From the IMG/VR virus record IMGVR_UViG_3300035182_001720, positions 1 through 37,035 of that record: a stretch of DNA of 37,035 nucleotides; one strand, 5' to 3'. The translations under genes and the position numbers were made by a program. The notes under the pieces are model-generated. The model worked only from the letters and a program-made list of their open reading frames with translations, searched no databases and had not been told where the DNA came from. Each line of letters starts with the position of its first letter. Within the stretch, counting starts at the first letter, position 1. Positions 1-8,601 of this stretch are shown here, one piece after another. Origin of the DNA: a virus.

Positions 1-11
1 ATTTTAATACG

Positions 12-2669
12 GTGGAGTCGTTCAAGAACGCAAACGACTCGTTGGATTTCTACTTGAATAATCCGGTCTTTCAGCAGGATTTGAATAACGCCAATCTTGT
101 GGATTCACCCACGGGCACAGGTAAGACTCGCATTAGCATGGTGGCCAACCTTGGCCAGTTCAGTTGGTCGAACGAAGAACTTCCTTTCGCTTCTAGGCGC
201 TTGGCGGTGTTCGTTAGAACTCGATCTCAGACTCAGGCCTTCTTGAAGGAAGCTAAGCGGCTGGATTTGAGTGTTGGTAGCCCAATTTCAGTTGGCTTGG
301 GCTGTCAAGTTCATAATGAGATCAATCAGAAGTTCCTAGACGCTGTTCTTGCTTGGGCTGGATGGATGTCTGGTTCTATCAAGAATACAGTTCCCAAACC
401 ACTTCCTCCAGTTCCATTGGAGTTCTACACAGTTGCCGTTCAATCAGAAGATGACACTCTGAAAGCCTTTGCGGCTATGACTCGATCGCTATTCAAGCTA
501 ACGCACCAGTTTGAAGCGAAGGAATTCCTTAAAGAAGTAACTCCGGATGTCAAGAACTTCTTCCGTGGAATGTCGAAAGAGTCTGCTAGCTACCAGCAGG
601 CTTACAAGTATTTGACGGATACGCCAAACAAGTGTTCTAGATGCTTCTCCAACGTGGCTTTCGTTAAGAAGCAGGCAAGAGATGAGACCGATAACTTTGA
701 CGAAGAAATGAATGATCTCTGCCCGAATAACCTCAGCAGGCAGCACTTCTTCAAGGCGGATCATGGCAAGAATGCTGATGTCAACCAGTTGGCTAGACTC
801 TATCAAGAGACCTATGGTTTCTGTGGTAGAGGAGATAGTATCAAGAACTTGAAGTCGGTGGATGTAATCATTTTCACTTACAACTGGCTCTTAGACTACA
901 GCATTCGAGAAAACCAGACTTGCCGGATCTTGGAAAACAAAGGCCAACTGGACGCTGATACTGCAGTAATTTGCGATGAAGGTCATTTCCTCTTTAGCTA
1001 CAATCAATCTAATCAGTTTGATATTGCTACCACAGTTCAGCACGTTAAGAAACTGATTGGCTGGAAATTGAAGTTCCAGTTTCCTGAATACAAAATTCCT
1101 GGAGCAGGCTCCAAAGTTGAAAATCCCCTTGCAACTTCAGACTTCACCACCTTACAGGCAGGGGATGAAGAGTTCCTGGAGAAGAATATCGGGAGAGTGT
1201 GTCATTCAACGTTGAAAGCACTCAAGGGAATTCTTAAACTACAGACTACTTTTGGCCAGATGCCCAACGTGGACAACAGTCCGAAGATTCTATACACACT
1301 CTTGACCAACAAATCTAGTAGTGGATATCCAAAGGATCTGTTCAATAGTCTTGGAGGCATTAAAGTCTCTGAGGAGGGTTCAGATCTTGAAAAGCTTAAC
1401 TTCATGGTCAAACGCTATATACAAAGATTCTTCGTGTTGAAGGAAGCTTTGGATCAGAAGGCAGCTGAGAGACAAGAAGAGATTGAAGCGATCACTTTGA
1501 AAGCTGGAAAGCCTAGTGGTCGATGGCTGTCCAACGTTTACGAGTCTTGGGTGGGTGGTGGCAAGAAAAATCCTGGAAAGTTTGCCAATTCGTTAATTCA
1601 TATCACCACAGATCCCTTAGTGGAATTGTCAGCAGCGGTAGGCTTCATTCTTAACTTCTTGGTTTTGGTGCAGGAAAACCTATACGCTGAATCGTCTGGT
1701 CAGAGTTCAAAGAGGATTCTCGCCATTACCGGAGGTGGGTCAAATTCCGATATCTATAACTTCAGTGACCTTCTTCACCCTAGATTCTTAGATGAGATTA
1801 GCGAAGATGGGGTTTCGAAGGAATTCAAACCGTTCATGGAAACTTTGCATACAGCACTTTACAAGCCACCCAAGGACATCTTCAAAGAGCCAATGAAGAT
1901 TTCTATGGATTGTAAGGCGTTGGCTTCAACAATGAAAGTGAATAGGCCTCTAATCCAAACGGCTATTCGTGGCTTTGGCTACATTACGATCTTGACTGGA
2001 ACGCCTCCAGACACCAACTTGTGGAGATCTAAATCAGGCTTTAGATATCTTTCGGTTTCGAAGTATGGATTGACCTTCAACCCATTTACTTTCGAGTTCG
2101 TGAACGATTACGAGTTGAAGTATGAGACAAGAAGCGTAGACCTCTACAAGAAGATTGCCAACGATATTATTCTTAGAACCAAAGATTGCATCACGTTGGT
2201 TGGATATCCAAGTGGTTTGATTTTGAAGAATGTGGCGGAGCAGTTCCCGGAAACCTATCGAAATAAGGTAATGATTGAAAATCCTCAGATGAACTTAGAT
2301 GATGTTCAGAAGTATGTGGAAAGTAATACTTCTGGAGCTATTCATGTGGTCTTAGCTGGAAGGCTTGTAGAGGGTGTTGAATTTTCGGACGAGCAGGGTT
2401 CCAGCTTAATCAAAAAGGTCATTATCGTTGGAGTTCCTTTCAACCCACCATCAGAAGAACAAAAACAAATCGATGCGTATTATCAGGACGTGTTTGGTTG
2501 GGATAAGTGGGACACGATGCGAGCTTTTATGTACGGCCCTGTTTATGTAAAGATACGACAAGCCATTGGCAGAAGTGTTAGAAATTTAACAGATAGGGCT
2601 ACCGTGGTATTCTTGGACTCGCGTTTTCAGAATAGCAAAATGTTAAGGCAAGCACTCAAGCTCTTCTAA
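12..2669 (+). CDS. DinG/XPD-like superfamily 2 DNA helicase (5' end may be cut by window)
   Basis: This is an ATP-dependent DNA helicase of the DinG/XPD (Rad3) type, likely 5'-3', for phage replication or repair. In the 885 residues one sees a Walker A motif PTGTGKT at 33-39, a DEGH box at 322-325 (DEAH-like, with Gly in third place), an LTGTPP motif III, and the C-terminal motif VI QAIGRSVR at 850-857. Cysteines at 208, 211, 237 and 271 lie between Walker A and the DEGH box, where XPD/DinG enzymes hold their iron-sulfur cluster, so an Fe-S domain is likely. The start used is GTG at 12, but the frame stays open to base 1 and no ribosome binding site is visible, so the true start may lie upstream. 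It leads the + strand genes and is followed by about 200 bp without a gene. Confidence 0.8.
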   Translation: MESFKNANDSLDFYLNNPVFQQDLNNANLVDSPTGTGKTRISMVANLGQFSWSNEELPFASRRLAVFVRTRSQTQAFLKEAKRLDLSVGSPISVGLGCQVHNEINQKFLDAVLAWAGWMSGSIKNTVPKPLPPVPLEFYTVAVQSEDDTLKAFAAMTRSLFKLTHQFEAKEFLKEVTPDVKNFFRGMSKESASYQQAYKYLTDTPNKCSRCFSNVAFVKKQARDETDNFDEEMNDLCPNNLSRQHFFKADHGKNADVNQLARLYQETYGFCGRGDSIKNLKSVDVIIFTYNWLLDYSIRENQTCRILENKGQLDADTAVICDEGHFLFSYNQSNQFDIATTVQHVKKLIGWKLKFQFPEYKIPGAGSKVENPLATSDFTTLQAGDEEFLEKNIGRVCHSTLKALKGILKLQTTFGQMPNVDNSPKILYTLLTNKSSSGYPKDLFNSLGGIKVSEEGSDLEKLNFMVKRYIQRFFVLKEALDQKAAERQEEIEAITLKAGKPSGRWLSNVYESWVGGGKKNPGKFANSLIHITTDPLVELSAAVGFILNFLVLVQENLYAESSGQSSKRILAITGGGSNSDIYNFSDLLHPRFLDEISEDGVSKEFKPFMETLHTALYKPPKDIFKEPMKISMDCKALASTMKVNRPLIQTAIRGFGYITILTGTPPDTNLWRSKSGFRYLSVSKYGLTFNPFTFEFVNDYELKYETRSVDLYKKIANDIILRTKDCITLVGYPSGLILKNVAEQFPETYRNKVMIENPQMNLDDVQKYVESNTSGAIHVVLAGRLVEGVEFSDEQGSSLIKKVIIVGVPFNPPSEEQKQIDAYYQDVFGWDKWDTMRAFMYGPVYVKIRQAIGRSVRNLTDRATVVFLDSRFQNSKMLRQALKLF

Positions 2670-2866
2670 TTCTTCCAGGAATCCCTACCATACCATTTCA
2701 TTGTTCTTCGGCCCTCTTGGATCCCGCGAAACTTTTCGAGTTGCTTCCGTTGGATTAAACATTCTATAAAAAGGTTGTTCTTGCCAGTACAAGCCCCCGT
2801 AACCGTTGGGAGAGTTCCTTTGGACCTATTGACCCAGTACACCTTATAATTGGTTGTGGAGGATTT
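2670..2866. other. Intergenic region, no gene seen
   Basis: About 200 bp between the helicase and the next + strand gene. No tRNA or convincing terminator is visible. A TATAAT at 2845-2850 lies about 17 nt before the start of the next gene and could be a -10 box. The TTGACC at 2829-2834 is only 10 nt away from it, too close for a standard -35. A GGAGG ribosome binding site sits just before the ATG at 2867. Confidence 0.4.
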
Positions 2867-3340
2867 ATGGTGAAGTTTATTCTGAAGAAAGCTTCTGATG
2901 AAGGTCGAGAGTTGATTGGCGAAGATCTCTCCAATCTAATTGGTGCTGCTAACATCTTAGATTCTTTGGATTTAAGTTTGGAAAAGAATAGTCATGTGCT
3001 TGTTCTTGTATTTCCAATCGAAGGCAACGAAGCACTTCTCGAAGCCAAGTGGAACGATGAACTCAACGATGAAGATGGAGATGAGGTTGCAGCAGCGGTA
3101 AGTTTCCAAGAACGCTTCGGCTTGGCTAAAGAACGGGTAAAATTCATTGTGGCAGAAATTCCTTGCTACGTGCAGTCTATTGCCGAGCTTGGAAGGCCGT
3201 CTTATCAGTTCAACGCTGGCGAAGACTTCGGCTTTTCTGCTACAGCTGATAATCTCAGTGTTAGGAAGAATTCCTTCTTCTATAGCAGTGACCCGCTCAA
3301 GCTGGTAAATCTGATGAGCGTTTACATTTTCCGAGACTAA
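2867..3340 (+). CDS. Hypothetical acidic protein, 157 aa
   Basis: I do not recognise this family. The 157-residue protein starts at ATG after a strong GGAGG site. It has an acidic stretch around residues 65-75 (rich in Asp/Glu) and alternating hydrophobic beta-like segments (for example HVLVLVFPI). No signal peptide or membrane segment is visible, so it is probably a soluble cytoplasmic protein. It is the first gene of the + strand run leading to the radical SAM and folE genes, 27 bp before the radical SAM gene, so co-transcription is likely. Codon use looks like its neighbours. Confidence 0.7.
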   Translation: MVKFILKKASDEGRELIGEDLSNLIGAANILDSLDLSLEKNSHVLVLVFPIEGNEALLEAKWNDELNDEDGDEVAAAVSFQERFGLAKERVKFIVAEIPCYVQSIAELGRPSYQFNAGEDFGFSATADNLSVRKNSFFYSSDPLKLVNLMSVYIFRD

Positions 3341-3367
3341 GACTTGGCTGAATAGCTAGGAGTATGG

Positions 3368-4342
3368 ATGCTATTCAACGAAGTAAAAGAGAAGCTGCTG
3401 AATACCAAGATTGTGTTGGGCCAGTTGGATCCAAACGGGGTTTGCAACGCTGGCTGTTGGTATTGTCCAGTTCGCTATGAGAAGAATCCCAAAGAATACG
3501 CAGTAACGATGCCTTTGGATCTTCTAGAGCGTGTTCTCCAACAAGTAAGGAATTCCAAATTCGTGGCAGAAAGAATGGATTTCTTCTACACAGCTCACTA
3601 CAATGAGATTCTTCTTTACAAACACTTCGAAGAAATGCTTGGATTGTTTAGAAAGTATGGATTCAAGACGATGGTTCTTTCCAACGGTACACCGCTTGGC
3701 AAGGATAAGATAGATTTGATTGAGCAGAATCGTGATGTCATTCTCGGTGTTTGCCTAAACATTCCAGCTTCCAACGCTACAGATTGGGCCAATTTTTCGG
3801 GCTTCTCTCCTCAAGCATTTGATATCGTAGTAAGAAATGTAGACTACGCTTTTCAAAAACTTGGAGCTGGCGTAAGTATCCAAGTAAATGGCCTTCAAGG
3901 AAATTACAACATTGGACAGTCTCTTGGAAAATCCTTGGTTGCTGGTCGCTTAGAAAATGTTATTGAGCAGGTGAATGGATGGAAAGAATTGATTCCTGGT
4001 ATCAACGCGTATCCTCTTGTTGGTTTGAGTGATAGGGCTGGCTTGCTTAGTGAACTGGATGTTTTAACTCAGAATACTCCTCCATTAGCCTCAGATGAAG
4101 AAGTTCATGGATGCAGCCACTTTATGAATGGTGGAGATAGAATTTCTGGGACTATACATATCAACGCTAGAGGAGATTTGTTTCTTTGCTGCGCAGACTT
4201 TGCCATGGATCATCAGTTCGGCAATCTAGCTGATTCAGAACTAGATGATCTGTGGGCTAGTGACGATCACGTGAACATGATTCTAAATGCTTTCAAAACC
4301 ATCTGCTCAACATGCTCTAGCAGAATAACTCGGAAGAAGTAG
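3368..4342 (+). CDS. Radical SAM protein with SPASM-like C-terminal cysteines
   Basis: This 324-residue protein carries the radical SAM 4Fe-4S motif CxxxCxxC at C26, C30 and C33 (VCNAGCWYC), so it should cleave S-adenosylmethionine to make a 5'-deoxyadenosyl radical. The C-terminal quarter holds further cysteines (GCSHF, FLCCADF, ICSTCSS) in an arrangement like SPASM or twitch auxiliary cluster domains. An AGGAG site lies 5 nt before the ATG at 3368. An overlapping ATG at 3364 is in another frame. The substrate is unknown. Because folE and a dpdA-like gene lie 0.5-3 kb downstream on the same strand, a role in making or further modifying a 7-deazaguanine base is possible, but it is longer than QueE proteins and has extra cysteines, so peptide or other small-molecule modification is equally open. 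Confidence 0.8.
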   Translation: MLFNEVKEKLLNTKIVLGQLDPNGVCNAGCWYCPVRYEKNPKEYAVTMPLDLLERVLQQVRNSKFVAERMDFFYTAHYNEILLYKHFEEMLGLFRKYGFKTMVLSNGTPLGKDKIDLIEQNRDVILGVCLNIPASNATDWANFSGFSPQAFDIVVRNVDYAFQKLGAGVSIQVNGLQGNYNIGQSLGKSLVAGRLENVIEQVNGWKELIPGINAYPLVGLSDRAGLLSELDVLTQNTPPLASDEEVHGCSHFMNGGDRISGTIHINARGDLFLCCADFAMDHQFGNLADSELDDLWASDDHVNMILNAFKTICSTCSSRITRKK

Positions 4343-4374
4343 CATTTTCGCTGGTTAAGTAGTTGAGGGTGCCT

Positions 4375-4608
4375 GTGAAACAGTTTGACGACGTTGGAAA
4401 TGTCCAGAGACTGCCAGAAGATAAACTGCATGAACTTCTAGAAAAGCACTACGATTACACTCGACCAGATATCCGATGCTTTTGTATGAACTGCGAGAGT
4501 GGAAGATTCTGGTGGAAGAATCAGTACAAAATGCCTTTTCCTCAGAGGCCCGATTGGGCTTTCAAATCGCAGAAATTTCGAGAAGCCAACATTGAAGTTC
4601 GCACTTAG
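4375..4608 (+). CDS. Small hypothetical protein with CxCxxC, 77 aa
   Basis: Unrecognised small protein with a CFCMNC cysteine cluster near residue 36 that could bind a metal, followed by an aromatic, basic C-terminal half. I chose the GTG at 4375 because GAGG lies 6 nt before it. In-frame TTG at 4363 and GTG at 4369 have no well-placed ribosome binding site. A GGTTAAGT element starts 22 nt before this start. It sits between the radical SAM gene and folE in the same direction. Confidence 0.55.
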   Translation: MKQFDDVGNVQRLPEDKLHELLEKHYDYTRPDIRCFCMNCESGRFWWKNQYKMPFPQRPDWAFKSQKFREANIEVRT

Positions 4609-4654
4609 AACAAAGTAACTTTTCCAAAGGTTAGCGTCTTTGAAGGACACTAAA

Positions 4655-4855
4655 ATGGATACAGTTTCCGAAGTAACAGTTGTTTTCGTTGGGCCGAATG
4701 ATTTAGGAATTAAATATCATTGGGCTTTTCCTGGGCTCCCTTCCGTTGGAACTTGGGTTAACTTAAATGACGAAGAATACCAAGTGGTCAAGCATCACTG
4801 GAAGAGTCCAACCTATCCTGCCCAGAAGTGGCAGGTTACAATCACTTTGGAGTAG
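4655..4855 (+). CDS. Small hypothetical protein, 66 aa
   Basis: Unrecognised 66-residue protein of beta-rich character (SEVTVVFVG at the N-terminus, WQVTITLE at the C-terminus), perhaps a small SH3- or OB-like fold (inference). The ATG at 4655 is preferred over an in-frame TTG at 4640 because GAAGGA lies 7-8 nt before it. Its TAG stop ends 4 nt before the folE ATG at 4860, and the folE ribosome binding site lies inside its last codons, so the two are probably translated together. Confidence 0.55.
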   Translation: MDTVSEVTVVFVGPNDLGIKYHWAFPGLPSVGTWVNLNDEEYQVVKHHWKSPTYPAQKWQVTITLE

Positions 4856-4859
4856 TGCG

Positions 4860-5537
4860 ATGAATGTAAAGACCGGCAATGACCAATGTGTTCACTCTCT
4901 GATGGATCTTGATGGTAAAGATCTACAGAAGATGATCTTCTTAGAGAAGTTGAACACTAAGGAAGGTCGAGAGGCCATGAAAGGCATCAAGACCTTGCTG
5001 AAGTTCATTGGAGAGGATCCTGAGCGTGAGGGTCTTCTGGACACTCCCAAGCGAGTTGTAAAGGCCATGCTGGAATTGACTCATGGGTTGCATGAGGATC
5101 CGGTTATGGTCCTGGGGACCACATTCAAAGAGGGAATTGACTACGACGAGGTTGTGTTAGTTCGGGACATCGCGTTTACTTCTATTTGCGAACACCACCT
5201 CCTGCCCTTCTCAGGCTTTGCGAGCGTTGGTTATCTCCCGAATCCGAAGCTTGGTGTTGTTGGCCTGTCAAAGTTGGCTCGGCTGGTAGAAATCTTTGCT
5301 CGTCGGCCTCAGGTTCAAGAGCGTCTAACAGTTCAGATCGCCAATGTGATTGAAGAGCACTTGAAGCCTCGTGGTATCATTGTTCGAATTGCCAGTAAGC
5401 ATAGTTGCATGAGCTGCAGAGGAATCAAGAAAGAGGCTGCGGACATGGTTACACAAGTGCTAAGAGGAACATTCAAGAATAAGCCTGCTGCTCGCCAGGA
5501 AGTTTCGGACTTGTTGAGCATTCCTAGATTCCGGTAG
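4860..5537 (+). CDS. folE: GTP cyclohydrolase I
   Basis: Converts GTP to 7,8-dihydroneopterin triphosphate, the first step both of folate synthesis and of the 7-deazaguanine (preQ0) pathway. The 225 residues show the family core: DPEREGL and TPKRV near residues 53-66, the zinc-binding C110-E-H-H113 segment, and the HSCMSCRG segment with H181 and C183. The Cys110/His113 spacing matches the E. coli enzyme, and C183 corresponds to its third zinc ligand. GGAG lies 7 nt before the ATG at 4860. In-frame codons upstream overlap the previous gene and were rejected. In this phage, with a dpdA-like gene one gene away, the product most likely feeds synthesis of a modified deazaguanine base. QueD and QueC are not visible in this window. 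Confidence 0.93.
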   Translation: MNVKTGNDQCVHSLMDLDGKDLQKMIFLEKLNTKEGREAMKGIKTLLKFIGEDPEREGLLDTPKRVVKAMLELTHGLHEDPVMVLGTTFKEGIDYDEVVLVRDIAFTSICEHHLLPFSGFASVGYLPNPKLGVVGLSKLARLVEIFARRPQVQERLTVQIANVIEEHLKPRGIIVRIASKHSCMSCRGIKKEAADMVTQVLRGTFKNKPAARQEVSDLLSIPRFR

Positions 5538-5547
5538 GAGTTAGAAC

Positions 5548-6285
5548 TTGCCACGTAGTATTGGGCAAGCCGGTTTCTTGGAAAGGGCTCATAAAGCTCA
5601 TGGAAATCGATATGATTACTCCAAAGCGGTTTATTCTGGAGCTCAAAAGAAGCTAATAATAATTTGCAGAATTCATGGCGAGTTTTCTCAGACTCCAAAC
5701 AATCACTATTGTACGGATTGTCCTAAGTGTGCTTTAGAAACTAGTCATAGAGCCAAAGCACTAACACAAGAAGAATTCTTGCTTAGGGCTAAAGAAATTC
5801 ATGGTGATTTGTTTGATTATTCACTAACTGTATATGCTTTTTCACAAAACAGAAGAGTTAAAATCATCTGTTCCAAACATGGCATTTTTGAGCAATCTCC
5901 TAAAGCTCACCTACAACAAAAGCAAGGCTGTCCTAAGTGTGCAGCTAGCAAAGGTGAGAAGGCGATAGAGAATTTCTTGATTTCTAAGAACATTCCATTT
6001 GAAACTCAGAAAACATTTGAAAAGTGTAAAGATAAGCGAAAACTTCGATTTGACTTCTGGTTACCTAATTTTAACACGTTGATAGAATTTGACGGCAAGC
6101 AGCATTTTAAACCTGTGGAGTTTTCTAACTGTAGAATTCGAAGCAAACACCATTTCGAAGATACGATTCGAAAAGATGAAATCAAATCACGTTTTTGTTT
6201 GGAATCAAAAATTAAGCTAATTCGAATTGCTTACTTTGAAGATCCAACAAATAAACTTCTGTTAGAGCTGTTGGGAGGCACTTAG
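5548..6285 (+). CDS. Free-standing homing-type endonuclease: duplicated DUF723-like zinc repeats plus Vsr-like nuclease
   Basis: The 245-residue protein has two copies of a module (about residues 10-62 and 76-132), each reading F-L-x-R-A-x-x-x-H-G, then D-Y, then an I-C-x-x-H-G-x-F segment and a final CPKCA. This matches the DUF723-type DNA-binding repeats of phage endonucleases. The C-terminus (about 135-240) has the very-short-patch/restriction-like nuclease pattern: E137, D169 (FDFWLP), E180/D182 (IEFDG) and Q185-H186, followed by K and R residues. It should cut a DNA site and promote its own spread. It sits between folE and the dpdA-like gene and is visibly more AT-rich, suggesting insertion. 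The TTG start at 5548 is supported by AGGAG 7 nt upstream. Its stop touches the next ATG. Confidence 0.78.
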   Translation: MPRSIGQAGFLERAHKAHGNRYDYSKAVYSGAQKKLIIICRIHGEFSQTPNNHYCTDCPKCALETSHRAKALTQEEFLLRAKEIHGDLFDYSLTVYAFSQNRRVKIICSKHGIFEQSPKAHLQQKQGCPKCAASKGEKAIENFLISKNIPFETQKTFEKCKDKRKLRFDFWLPNFNTLIEFDGKQHFKPVEFSNCRIRSKHHFEDTIRKDEIKSRFCLESKIKLIRIAYFEDPTNKLLLELLGGT

Positions 6286-7947
6286 ATGTTTTCATGGATT
6301 CCTAGCGGTGCATTGAAAGAGTATTTGACTTTCAACATTTGGATTAAGCCAAAAGCTCAAGCCAAGCAGTTTGAGATGCTCTCGTTTAGCTCTGAGAAAG
6401 TGGATGAACCCAATCCAACTCGTCCAGGGGCAATGCAGAAAACAACAATCATTCATGCTCCCCATGCTGACATCATTTTTGACAATCAGCGGCGGACTGC
6501 TACTGATAGATCAGCTGATGGCTATCACTTAGTGAAAGTTGGACCTTACGAAGAGGGCAGCATCCTTCAAGGCAAGTTAGAGTGGGTTATGGCGTCAGCC
6601 CATTATCTTAATCCGGAGCAGGGTAACTTTGCAAACAAAGCTGGTTTGAAGATGATCGCAGATTCAGGTGGTGCGCAGATGAAGAAGCGCACTGCTAACT
6701 TCGTTGATCCTCATCATGTCATTGAAACTTACAACGCTTGTGCAGATTACGGAATGTCATTGGACGTTCCTCCCAGGTTTGATGTAGACGGTCAGAACAA
6801 GAAAGCTTTGGAAATCCTAGCGCTTGTTCAGAAAAAGAACAACGAGATCTTTAAAGCTAAACGGCGTCCTGATCTTGGTCTTCTTAATGTTGTTCATGGT
6901 GTCACTAGCAATGATATTCGTCGTTGGGCTGAAATCGTAAACGATCCTACCCACTTCCAAGGTTGGGCGGTCGGATCAGATTCTTCAACGAATCCAGAAT
7001 CAGTTTATAAGGCTGCTTCCATCCTTTATCGTGAGTTTGGAATCAAAGAGAACCAACAGTGGCTACACTTGTTTGGCGTGTCCGGTCCTAGAAGTATCCC
7101 AGTGATGGCTTGGTTGGGGCGTTATATTCCCTGCTTGACTTCAGACTCCAGTTCGTATCTTGAAGGTGCTCGTCGTCGGACCTACTTTACCACTTTCGGT
7201 GGAGCAGTTCGTTCGATTGGGACAAGTGCAGACCTGCGGACAAAGAACTTTGGCGATTCCCCTTGGAACAACGAATCCCTCCTCCCTTGCTCTTGTGAAT
7301 TCTGCACGCTGATGAAATACTTCGGGACGATTGGAATGTCTCGAGAAGCACCACAGAGTTACCCAGCTATCATTGGGCACGATCTCTTGGCTTTGCGGCA
7401 TGCAGCTAATGAATGGAATGCTTTGGCCGCTACTTTGGATCTCAAGCAATACACCAAGCTGGTTTCAAAGAATGTCAGTCCTGAAAGTGCCCTCTACTGT
7501 GAGTATGTGGAATCTCTGGTTCAAGATGGTGTGGACTATGCAGATAAGCACTACAGCCGGTTCCTGAATGCTTCCGGTGCTCTTCACGGAGATGCGGTGA
7601 TGTCCAGGACCAACAAGCAGATGACTCGCATTCCATTGTTCGCAATCAATACAGCGGAGAAGAAGGAAGAGGGCTTGATCGGTGGATTGAGCGTTGAAGG
7701 ATCAAACCTTGAACTAATTCCCAACTACCTAGACGATACAGAGCTTCATGACATTCTGGTTCAGTTTGGCTTTGACATGGTGATTGAGGATAGACTAAAG
7801 GCAGCAAGAGCCAAGTTCACCCCACTCCCACAAGGAACTGAAGCAGAGTTTGAAGCTGAAGTTGATGCAGAGCCTCCAACAACTGTAGTAGAAACACCTG
7901 TTCAGGCTGTGGACCCCGCTCCGATTGCGCCCACTTCAGAAGTGTAA
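6286..7947 (+). CDS. dpdA: DpdA-like DNA guanine transglycosylase
   Basis: Member of the tRNA-guanine transglycosylase superfamily. Phage DpdA proteins exchange guanine in DNA for a 7-deazaguanine base, which shields phage DNA from restriction enzymes. In the 553 residues one sees the DSGG motif at 126-129 (active-site Asp126), a second candidate catalytic Asp at 287 in an SDSSS context, and the family zinc motif CxCxxC at C335, C337, C340 with a following His (H365 or H372). The last 45 residues are an acidic, Pro/Thr-rich tail. GGAGG lies 7 nt before the ATG and the upstream stop abuts it. A tRNA-modifying TGT is the alternative, but the phage setting, the length and the linked folE favour DNA. 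Confidence 0.82.
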   Translation: MFSWIPSGALKEYLTFNIWIKPKAQAKQFEMLSFSSEKVDEPNPTRPGAMQKTTIIHAPHADIIFDNQRRTATDRSADGYHLVKVGPYEEGSILQGKLEWVMASAHYLNPEQGNFANKAGLKMIADSGGAQMKKRTANFVDPHHVIETYNACADYGMSLDVPPRFDVDGQNKKALEILALVQKKNNEIFKAKRRPDLGLLNVVHGVTSNDIRRWAEIVNDPTHFQGWAVGSDSSTNPESVYKAASILYREFGIKENQQWLHLFGVSGPRSIPVMAWLGRYIPCLTSDSSSYLEGARRRTYFTTFGGAVRSIGTSADLRTKNFGDSPWNNESLLPCSCEFCTLMKYFGTIGMSREAPQSYPAIIGHDLLALRHAANEWNALAATLDLKQYTKLVSKNVSPESALYCEYVESLVQDGVDYADKHYSRFLNASGALHGDAVMSRTNKQMTRIPLFAINTAEKKEEGLIGGLSVEGSNLELIPNYLDDTELHDILVQFGFDMVIEDRLKAARAKFTPLPQGTEAEFEAEVDAEPPTTVVETPVQAVDPAPIAPTSEV

Positions 7948-7959
7948 GGTTAGCACCAC

Positions 7960-8601
7960 ATGGCGATCAATGATGCAAAGGCGGCGAAATCGCCCTATGA
8001 GAAGTTCCTTCTAAGCCACAGGATTCCAAGACAGTTTTGGAAGTATGGTGTGGCTAGTCTGGAATTCGTTCCATACACTATCGGTCGCAAGATTGATGGG
8101 CACAAAAAGCTGAAAGAGATTTTAGCAGTTTCTGCAGAAGATCAGCAGTCGTATTGGCAAGGGCTGACGGATTACGTTGGCAAGTGGCAACCCGATAGCG
8201 CTGATTCTCCTGCAGAACAGTTTGTGGTGTTTTGTTGCGAAGATGAAAAGACTGCTCAGCATTGCCTTTTTACCCTCGCTCACTACATGCTGCAAGGTTT
8301 GTATCGTCGGACATCTAGGTATCGGCTAGTGACTCAGAGAAATTACGAGCTCTGGAAATTGTTGCAGTCTGAAGAAGCTCTAGATCTGCCCAATGTAGTA
8401 TTGATTCCCTCCATCATGTCTGAGATTACGAACGCTCAGTATGCTACGCTAAGGGAAATGTTTACTCTTTCGTTTAGAATCTTTGCAGCCACTTCATTGA
8501 GTCCTCAGGAATTCTTCGAGCGGTTTAACTACTTACCGACGATGATGTTCTACGTGGAGTCAATTAAAACCTCTTTTGATGTTCAAAAGACGTTTGGCTA
8601 G
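7960..8601 (+). CDS. Hypothetical protein, possible degenerate DnaC-like helicase loader
   Basis: 213 residues, not firmly recognised. The layout resembles DnaC-type AAA+ helicase loaders: a basic N-terminus with an RIPRQFW segment (about 21-27), a FVVFCC hydrophobic strand where a P-loop would follow (about 85-97), a DLPNVVLIPS strand at a Walker B-like position, and RIFAATSLSP like the sensor-1 strand of loaders. But the Walker A Gly-Lys-Thr is absent (EDEKTAQ in its place), so ATP binding would be lost. It is the nearest + strand gene before the DnaB-like helicase, separated only by the minus-strand GIY-YIG cassette. The ATG is preceded by AAGG and GGTTAG. The 3' end overlaps the convergent GIY-YIG gene by 42 bp. 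The loader call is inference. Confidence 0.5.
   Translation: MAINDAKAAKSPYEKFLLSHRIPRQFWKYGVASLEFVPYTIGRKIDGHKKLKEILAVSAEDQQSYWQGLTDYVGKWQPDSADSPAEQFVVFCCEDEKTAQHCLFTLAHYMLQGLYRRTSRYRLVTQRNYELWKLLQSEEALDLPNVVLIPSIMSEITNAQYATLREMFTLSFRIFAATSLSPQEFFERFNYLPTMMFYVESIKTSFDVQKTFG

Noticed and set aside
2829-2850. TTGACC and TATAAT as a sigma70 promoter
   Set aside because: The spacing is 10 nt, far from the usual 16-18. Only the TATAAT was kept, as a possible -10.
5333-5698. 121-codon minus-strand frame
   Set aside because: Antisense to folE and the nuclease gene, with no supporting pattern or ribosome binding site.
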